Source: Vreelandella venusta
GTDB lineage: Bacteria > Pseudomonadota > Gammaproteobacteria > Pseudomonadales > Halomonadaceae
DNA length: 64,000 nt
Direction of reading: 5' to 3'
NCBI RefSeq assembly: GCF_007989605.1
Contig: NZ_BJUL01000002.1
Span: 62,001 to 126,000 of the forward strand
Shown: in pieces, positions 59,336-64,000 of the stretch
How the letters are laid out: each line of letters begins with the position of its first letter
How positions within the stretch are numbered: the stretch's first letter is position 1
Program-made: the position numbers and the translations under genes
Notes under the pieces: model-generated
The model's input: only the letters and a program-made list of their open reading frames with translations
The model's database searches: none
What the model was told of the DNA's origin: nothing

Positions 59336-60882
59336 ACACACTGAGCCAACATGCCTGCGACCATCTTGCTGAACTGCTTGAAGGGTTTGGATTAGCCGCT
59401 GCCACACCGCTGAGTAACTGGATTGATGGTGATTTAGTGGTGGGAGAGGGTGAAGTGATCACCTTGAGCAATCCGGCCACCGGCGAAACGCTGGTGAGCT
59501 ATCGCGATGCAGGAGCCGCGCTGATTGAACGTGCTACCCAAGCGGCTGAGCGTGGCCAGCGCGCATGGATGGCGTTAACCGCCAGCGAGCGTGGACGGCG
59601 TATGAATGCCGCCATACGCAGCTTGGAGGGCCATGAAGAGGCACTGGCTCAGCTGGAAAGTGTGGTGGCCGGCAAGCCGATTCGTGACTGCCGCGCTGAA
59701 GTAGGCAAAGTGCGTGAGATGTTCGAGTATTACGCAGGCTGGTGCGACAAGCAGCATGGCGAAGTGATTCCGGTGCCTACCTCGCACCTTAACTATGTGC
59801 ACCACGTGCCCTATGGCGTGGTGGGGCAGATTACCCCCTGGAACGCACCGATGTTCACCTGTGCCTGGCAGTTAGCCCCGGCCATGGCAGCGGGCAATGG
59901 CGTGGTGCTGAAGCCTTCCGAACTGACGCCGTTCTCCTCGGTGGTGATTGCCAAGCTGCTTGAAAGCGGCGGGCTTCCTAAAGGATTGATCAATATCGTC
60001 AATGGGCTAGGCAAATCGACCGGCGCAGCGCTGACCGATCACCCCGCCATCAGCAAGCTGGTATTTGTAGGCTCCCCCCAGAGTGGTCGCATGATCGCCG
60101 AAGCAGGTGCGCGGAGGCTGGTACCCAGCGTGTTAGAGCTAGGGGGCAAATCGGCTAATATCGTGTTTGCCGATGCTAAGCTGAATGAAGCCGTTGCAGG
60201 CGCCCAGGCGGCCATTTTTGCTGCGGCAGGGCAGAGCTGTGTGGCCGGGTCGCGGCTGTTGATCGAACGCTCGGTGTTTGAGCAAGTTACCAGTCGTTTA
60301 GCGCGGGCGGCGGAGCAGATTCAAGTGGGCCTGCCTAGTGACGAAGCAACTCGCATGGGGCCACTACAGAATCGCCGTCAGTTTGAGCAAGTGACGCGTA
60401 TGATTGACGCTGCAGTAGCCGCTGGCGCGCGGCTGTTAACGGGGGGGAAACGTCCGTCAGGGCTGCCTGACGAGGCTCACGGTTACTTTATTGCCCCTAC
60501 GGTGCTGGTTGATGTCACACCGGATATGGAGATCGCTCAGCAAGAGGTGTTCGGCCCGGTGCTGGTGGCGATGGCCTTCGACACCGAAAATGAGGCGATT
60601 CAACTTGCCAACGAGACCCGCTTTGGCTTGGCTGGCGCCGTTTGGAGCCAGGACGTTGCGCGGGCGCATCGCGTAGCTGGCCAGTTGCGAGCGGGTACGG
60701 TGTGGATCAATAGCTACAAGGCGATCAGCGTTATGTCGCCGTTCGGAGGCTTTGGCGATAGCGGCTTTGGGCGCTCCAGCGGTTTGGATGGCTTGCGCGA
60801 ATACACGGTACCGCAAAGCGTTTGGGTGGAAACCGCCCCCGAAGCCAGCGTGGCATTTGGTTACGGTAGTGGTGTTGGTTGA
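59332..60882 (+). CDS. Aldehyde dehydrogenase
   Basis: A 516-residue NAD(P)+ aldehyde dehydrogenase. Landmarks: GQITPWNAPMFTCAWQLAPAMAAGN with the fold-typical Asn, VLKPSELTPFS, LELGGKSANIVFADA with the general-base Glu, and the catalytic Cys in AAGQSCVAGSR. It is coupled to the dehydrogenase gene before it. Its last 22 bp overlap the end of the convergent LysR gene. The substrate is unknown; a semialdehyde from the same pathway is the likely one. Confidence 0.92.
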   Translation: MNTLSQHACDHLAELLEGFGLAAATPLSNWIDGDLVVGEGEVITLSNPATGETLVSYRDAGAALIERATQAAERGQRAWMALTASERGRRMNAAIRSLEGHEEALAQLESVVAGKPIRDCRAEVGKVREMFEYYAGWCDKQHGEVIPVPTSHLNYVHHVPYGVVGQITPWNAPMFTCAWQLAPAMAAGNGVVLKPSELTPFSSVVIAKLLESGGLPKGLINIVNGLGKSTGAALTDHPAISKLVFVGSPQSGRMIAEAGARRLVPSVLELGGKSANIVFADAKLNEAVAGAQAAIFAAAGQSCVAGSRLLIERSVFEQVTSRLARAAEQIQVGLPSDEATRMGPLQNRRQFEQVTRMIDAAVAAGARLLTGGKRPSGLPDEAHGYFIAPTVLVDVTPDMEIAQQEVFGPVLVAMAFDTENEAIQLANETRFGLAGAVWSQDVARAHRVAGQLRAGTVWINSYKAISVMSPFGGFGDSGFGRSSGLDGLREYTVPQSVWVETAPEASVAFGYGSGVG

Positions 60883-61808
60883 TCGCTCACTGCCAAGCCT
60901 GGGGCGCGAAAGGCCTGCATCCAGCGCTGTAGGTGGCGTAGCAGCAGAACGCTAGCTTTGGGCTGCTGTCGACCTACCCGCGTGACCATGTGGGCCTGGG
61001 AGCGCTGAAAAAGCGGATTATCTACCGGGCGCGCGACTAACGTGCCGAGCTCTAAATCATGGGCGACGGCAAAGGCGGGCAGCAAGGTAATGCCCATACC
61101 GCTACGCACGTATTGCGCCAGAATCACCATGGAGTTGGTGTTCATCGCCATGCGCGGGGCTATGCGCGACTGCTGAAAGGCTTGGTCAACCATTTGGCGC
61201 ACCCCATGAGTAGTATCCCACATGGCCATTGGCTGTGTGCTTAACTGAGTGAGCGTAAGCGGTGTGGTGTGCTTGGCTAAAGGGTGGTTGGGGGCCAAGA
61301 TAGCCATCAGTGGCTGAGGGCTAGATGACCAGAAACGCAGCTGGGGATGGGTACGCTCATGGAACATCAAGCCGATATGGCTGTGATCACTGATAATGGC
61401 ATCAATTATCCCCGAGGTGCCTGCGGTATGGATATCGAGCTGAATGCCCGCATAGCGTTGGGTAAATTCATGCAGAGGAGACGCGACTAGGTCACTGACA
61501 AATCCTTCACCGACGGTGAGCGATATCTTGCCAGTTTCCATGCGTTGGTAGGATTCAAGTGAGGCAATAAAGCCTTCATCAAGAGCGCCGCGTCGTTCGC
61601 AGTACTCAAGCAGCATTTCGCCTACCGGGGTAGGCGAAATGCCGTCGCGATGACGCTCCATCAGGGTTGCCCCCAAGGCTTCTTCCAGCAGGGCAATCTG
61701 CCGGCTTACTGCCGAGGGGGCAATGTCCAAGCGCGCCGCTGCACGGCGCACTGAGCCAGACTCAAGGGTAACGCGAAAGTAAACCAATCGCTGATGAGGA
61801 ATATCCAC
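60861..61808 (-). CDS. LysR-family transcriptional regulator
   Basis: A 315-residue LysR regulator with a helix-turn-helix (SVRRAAARLDIAPSAVSRQIALLEEALG, about 19-46) and a periplasmic-binding-like effector domain. It converges on, and overlaps by 22 bp, the aldehyde dehydrogenase gene, so it is the natural candidate to control the 55826-60882 cluster, though it is not in the usual divergent position. No clear LysR box could be chosen by eye upstream of 55826. Confidence 0.9.
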   Translation of the reverse strand: MDIPHQRLVYFRVTLESGSVRRAAARLDIAPSAVSRQIALLEEALGATLMERHRDGISPTPVGEMLLEYCERRGALDEGFIASLESYQRMETGKISLTVGEGFVSDLVASPLHEFTQRYAGIQLDIHTAGTSGIIDAIISDHSHIGLMFHERTHPQLRFWSSSPQPLMAILAPNHPLAKHTTPLTLTQLSTQPMAMWDTTHGVRQMVDQAFQQSRIAPRMAMNTNSMVILAQYVRSGMGITLLPAFAVAHDLELGTLVARPVDNPLFQRSQAHMVTRVGRQQPKASVLLLRHLQRWMQAFRAPGLAVSDQPTPLP

Positions 61809-61899
61809 TGGTAGCTGCTATGCCTCTGCACTGGCTCTGTATAAATCGTTACCCTAAGGGTCCCCGAACCTTGTGGTGTTCTCTAAACCGATAACAATA

Positions 61900-62256
61900 C
61901 TATAGGTACTTAAGTAGTCCCTGCAGCTTATTCATATCGGCAGAGTCGCCCACTAGGCGGACTTCACCGGCTACCATGCCATCTAGAAATGCCTGTTGCG
62001 TCGGTTTTTTAAGGATTTTCAGCGCGGCATCCTGATCGCGAAAACGAAGCTCAAGGTCTAGATCAACGGGTAGCCCTTTGCCGGTATCAATGCCTTTCGG
62101 CGCCATTCGATAATACCGGGCAATGCTGAGGTCTTCCGTGGCAACGCCCCAGTCTAGACCGCGCATTCGCTCAAGTTGCTCGCGAAAGCGCGGCTTGCGT
62201 CGCAGGGCTCTTTTAAGCAGTAAGCTCAGTAGCCACAGCGTCAGCTTGAGTTTCAT
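61900..62256 (-). CDS. Conserved small protein downstream of HU (SCP2-like possible)
   Basis: A 118-residue basic protein with one N-terminal hydrophobic stretch (KLTLWLLSLLLKRAL). The remainder (DLELRFRDQDAALKILKKPTQQAFLDGMVAGEVRLVGDSADMNKLQGLLKYL) resembles the end of sterol-carrier/SCP2-like lipid-binding domains. Its ATG overlaps the HU stop by one base (TAATG), so it is co-translated. I cannot name a function; a membrane-lipid role is a guess. Confidence 0.65.
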   Translation of the reverse strand: MKLKLTLWLLSLLLKRALRRKPRFREQLERMRGLDWGVATEDLSIARYYRMAPKGIDTGKGLPVDLDLELRFRDQDAALKILKKPTQQAFLDGMVAGEVRLVGDSADMNKLQGLLKYL

Positions 62257-62528
62257 TAGGAAACGGCGTCCTTAAGCGCTTTGCCCGGCTTGAACGCAAC
62301 GTTTTTGCTGGCGGGAATCTGTAACGGCGCGCCAGTTTGGGGGTTTTTGCCAGTACGTGCGGCACGCTGGCGTACGGTAAACGTTCCAAAACCAATCAGA
62401 GCGACATCTTCGCCTTTGGCAACGCTGTTAGTGATTTCGTCCAAGATAACGTTCAGGACTTGGCCTGCTTTATCTTTGGATAGATCAGCACTTTCAGCAA
62501 TTGCAGCTGCGAGTTCAGGTTTGCGCAT
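62256..62528 (-). CDS. hup: DNA-binding protein HU
   Basis: HU bends and compacts DNA as a dimer. The 90-residue protein has the family signature GFGTFTVRQRAARTGKNPQTG with the DNA-binding arm and the Pro tip (PASKNVAFKPGKALKDAV). GGGAGATACC precedes the ATG. It lies next to rubredoxin reductase as in Pseudomonas aeruginosa, and leads a two-gene unit with the following small gene. Confidence 0.95.
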   Translation of the reverse strand: MRKPELAAAIAESADLSKDKAGQVLNVILDEITNSVAKGEDVALIGFGTFTVRQRAARTGKNPQTGAPLQIPASKNVAFKPGKALKDAVS

Positions 62529-62632
62529 AAAGGTATCTCCCTATGTGGAAATCAAGCGTAAGTTCATCTGTGTTGTTAGAAGCACTGCCCAGCTGGTTAA
62601 CTTTTTTAGCCTAGTCGCTAAGGCGGCGAAAA

Positions 62633-63823
62633 TCAGCCTAGCAGCGCAGGTGCTACTCTGGAAAGCTCCACTTTCCTTCTCACGCAGCTGCCTGTCAACG
62701 CAAATCCAATCAAACGACCGTCTTTATTTTCAGCAACGGCTGTCATGTCACCGACTTCTCCCTCAATTTTCCACCGTGCTGGCGTGGTTGCTGGAGGGTA
62801 GGCAACCACGGGAAGTAATGGTGTTTTCACAATGACGGGCCACGCCCCAAAGCTGACGCTGGTTGGTTTTCCGGCGAGTGTTGTCGCTAGCGCTTTTACA
62901 CTTGCCTGCAGGGGTTGAACATACATAGCGTTAACTCCCTCAACGCAAGCCGCATCGCCCAACGCAAATATGTTCGGTTGAGAGGTGCGTAGCTGGCGAT
63001 CAACCACAATACCGCGATGGCTAACCGCCAGCCCGGCTGCTTCAGCAAGTTGAGTGCGCGGAGCTAAGCCCGTGGCGAGTAATATGATGTCGGCAGCATA
63101 GACGTCGCCATTATCAAGATGGAGTGATAGGGCATTATCTACGCTAAGGGCGAGCGTTTTCAGGTTATGCCCTAGAGCAAGTTGGATGCCCGCGTCTTGG
63201 AAAGCATCCGCCAGCGCTTGGCCGAGTGGCTCGGGCAGTAGACGTTGCAGCGGGGTGCTTTCTGGCGCAATGAGGGTGACTTGGTGGCCGCCAGCATGGA
63301 GGTCATTGGCGAACTCGCAGCCCACCAGCCCGGCACCAACAACCGCAACACGTTGAGTAGGCGCTGCGCCCAATGCGGCATAAAAGCGGCGATACTCATC
63401 TAAGTCGTTGATGGTAAAGCATCGTTTGGTGACACTCTCGGGAACGCTGAACGGCGTATGGGGCGCTGCCCCAGTGGCTAGCACTAGATCGTCATAGTGG
63501 AGCTGTTGGCCATTACTAAGTTCTATGCATTGGTTATCCACATGTAGGTGTGCGACCTGGGTGTGGGTAATTAACTCAGCATTCAGTTCTTCTGCGACGC
63601 CGCTGGCGTCACGTTGGGCGAGTTGGTCTGGCGTTAAGCGTTTCGCAAAGCCAGTAGAAAGCAGCGGTTTACTGTAATCATCGCCACTATCGGCACTGAT
63701 AAGGGTAATGGCACGTGTATCGCCTTGTCGGCGTAGGGCGCGCGCAAGGCCAATCCCCGCCATGCCGGTGCCAATAATAATCAGTGCCGAATGGGAATAT
63801 CGCGATATCTCGTGTGAGGGCAT
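62633..63823 (-). CDS. Rubredoxin-NAD(+) reductase (FAD-dependent)
   Basis: A 396-residue flavoenzyme of the rubredoxin/ferredoxin reductase type. It has the FAD motif IIIGTGMAGIGLARAL, KPLLSTGFAKRL typical of rubredoxin reductases, the NAD motif VAVVGAGLVGCEFANDL and the second FAD motif NIFALGDAACVEGV. It should pass electrons from NADH to rubredoxin, for alkane hydroxylation or oxidative defence. No rubredoxin gene is inside the window. The ATG 63823 behind GGTGA was preferred to ATG 63868. Confidence 0.88.
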   Translation of the reverse strand: MPSHEISRYSHSALIIIGTGMAGIGLARALRRQGDTRAITLISADSGDDYSKPLLSTGFAKRLTPDQLAQRDASGVAEELNAELITHTQVAHLHVDNQCIELSNGQQLHYDDLVLATGAAPHTPFSVPESVTKRCFTINDLDEYRRFYAALGAAPTQRVAVVGAGLVGCEFANDLHAGGHQVTLIAPESTPLQRLLPEPLGQALADAFQDAGIQLALGHNLKTLALSVDNALSLHLDNGDVYAADIILLATGLAPRTQLAEAAGLAVSHRGIVVDRQLRTSQPNIFALGDAACVEGVNAMYVQPLQASVKALATTLAGKPTSVSFGAWPVIVKTPLLPVVAYPPATTPARWKIEGEVGDMTAVAENKDGRLIGFALTGSCVRRKVELSRVAPALLG

Positions 63824-63910
63824 GCAGTCACCAAAAGTCGGCGGAACAAAAGCCTGTGAGGTCACCATGTTACACTAGCTTTCTGTGTATTGACCGCCTT
63901 GGAGACTTTG

Positions 63911-64000
63911 GTGATCGCCCCTACTGTTCGGCAAGCTTGCCTATTTCCTCATCGACTATTTCCTCACTGGCTTCCTGTTGCTGCGGCTCGTCCTGCAATG
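63911..64000 (+). CDS. N-terminal fragment of a gene running off the window (possibly ubiC)
   Basis: A frame opens with GTG at 63911 behind TTGGAGAC and runs unbroken to the window end: 30 codons including HRLFPHWLPVAAARPAM. In Pseudomonas the chorismate lyase gene ubiC lies near rubredoxin genes, and the WLP segment is compatible with a chorismate lyase N-terminus. Too little is visible to be sure; it is divergent from the reductase gene. Confidence 0.4.
   Translation, partial: MIAPTVRQACLFPHRLFPHWLPVAAARPAM

Overview
The window is a chromosomal segment, almost certainly from a halophilic gammaproteobacterium of the Halomonas/Chromohalobacter type. The core gene order is the Pseudomonas/Oceanospirillales one: mnmG-rsmG-parA-parB-atpIBEFHAGDC, crc next to pyrE and rph, gmk-rpoZ-spoT-ridA, oxyR-recG, HU-rubredoxin reductase. 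An NhaD-type Na+/H+ antiporter and an acidic secreted cytochrome fit a salt-adapted, respiring organism. No rRNA, tRNA, CRISPR array, transposase or prophage was seen. The species call is inference from gene order and protein similarity by eye.

Layout. Positions 1-654 hold the 3' end of an ABC-transporter ATPase gene, a terminator and a DnaA-box-rich, AT-rich stretch that is a strong oriC candidate. Positions 655-12283 hold tRNA/rRNA modification (mnmG, rsmG), chromosome partition (parAB) and the full F1Fo ATP synthase operon behind a near-consensus promoter. Positions 12376-20131 hold ion, cofactor and envelope genes (mgtE, a cation-diffusion exporter, uppP, apbE, glmU, nhaD). Positions 20234-25102 hold a CBS protein, an OmpR-type two-component system, a GNAT acetyltransferase and a diheme cytochrome c. 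Positions 25198-30432 hold rep, trmL, pyrE, crc and rph, with a 148-bp element bounded by inverted repeats between rep and trmL.

Accessory insertions. Two blocks interrupt the conserved rph-yicC-gmk-rpoZ-spoT neighbourhood. The first (30514-37937) is a carbohydrate module: periplasmic binding protein, ribose/rhamnose-type ABC transporter and FGGY pentulose kinase, divergent from a LacI-family regulator, with two LacI-type operator candidates between them. The second (38911-45491) holds decayed gene remnants, an Lrp regulator with a divergent zinc alcohol dehydrogenase, a 738-bp gap rich in A+T and repeats, aqpZ, a DNA glycosylase, an MFS exporter and an extensin-like protein.

The right end returns to core genes (gmk, rpoZ, spoT, ridA, oxyR, recG). 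It then has a YccS-like membrane protein and a five-gene cluster at 55826-60882 (DUF3100 membrane protein, small membrane protein, M20 amidohydrolase, hydroxyacid dehydrogenase, aldehyde dehydrogenase) with a LysR regulator. This looks like an uncharacterised uptake-and-degradation pathway. HU, a small conserved protein and rubredoxin reductase follow, and the window ends just inside a possible ubiC.

The most notable non-coding signals are the oriC candidate, the 148-bp inverted-repeat element, three separate 13-15-bp tandem-repeat arrays between 41.6 and 49.3 kb, and an orphan minus-strand terminator upstream of aqpZ. No wholly novel multi-gene system with a clear mechanism was found; the DUF3100 cluster is the best candidate for undescribed biochemistry.
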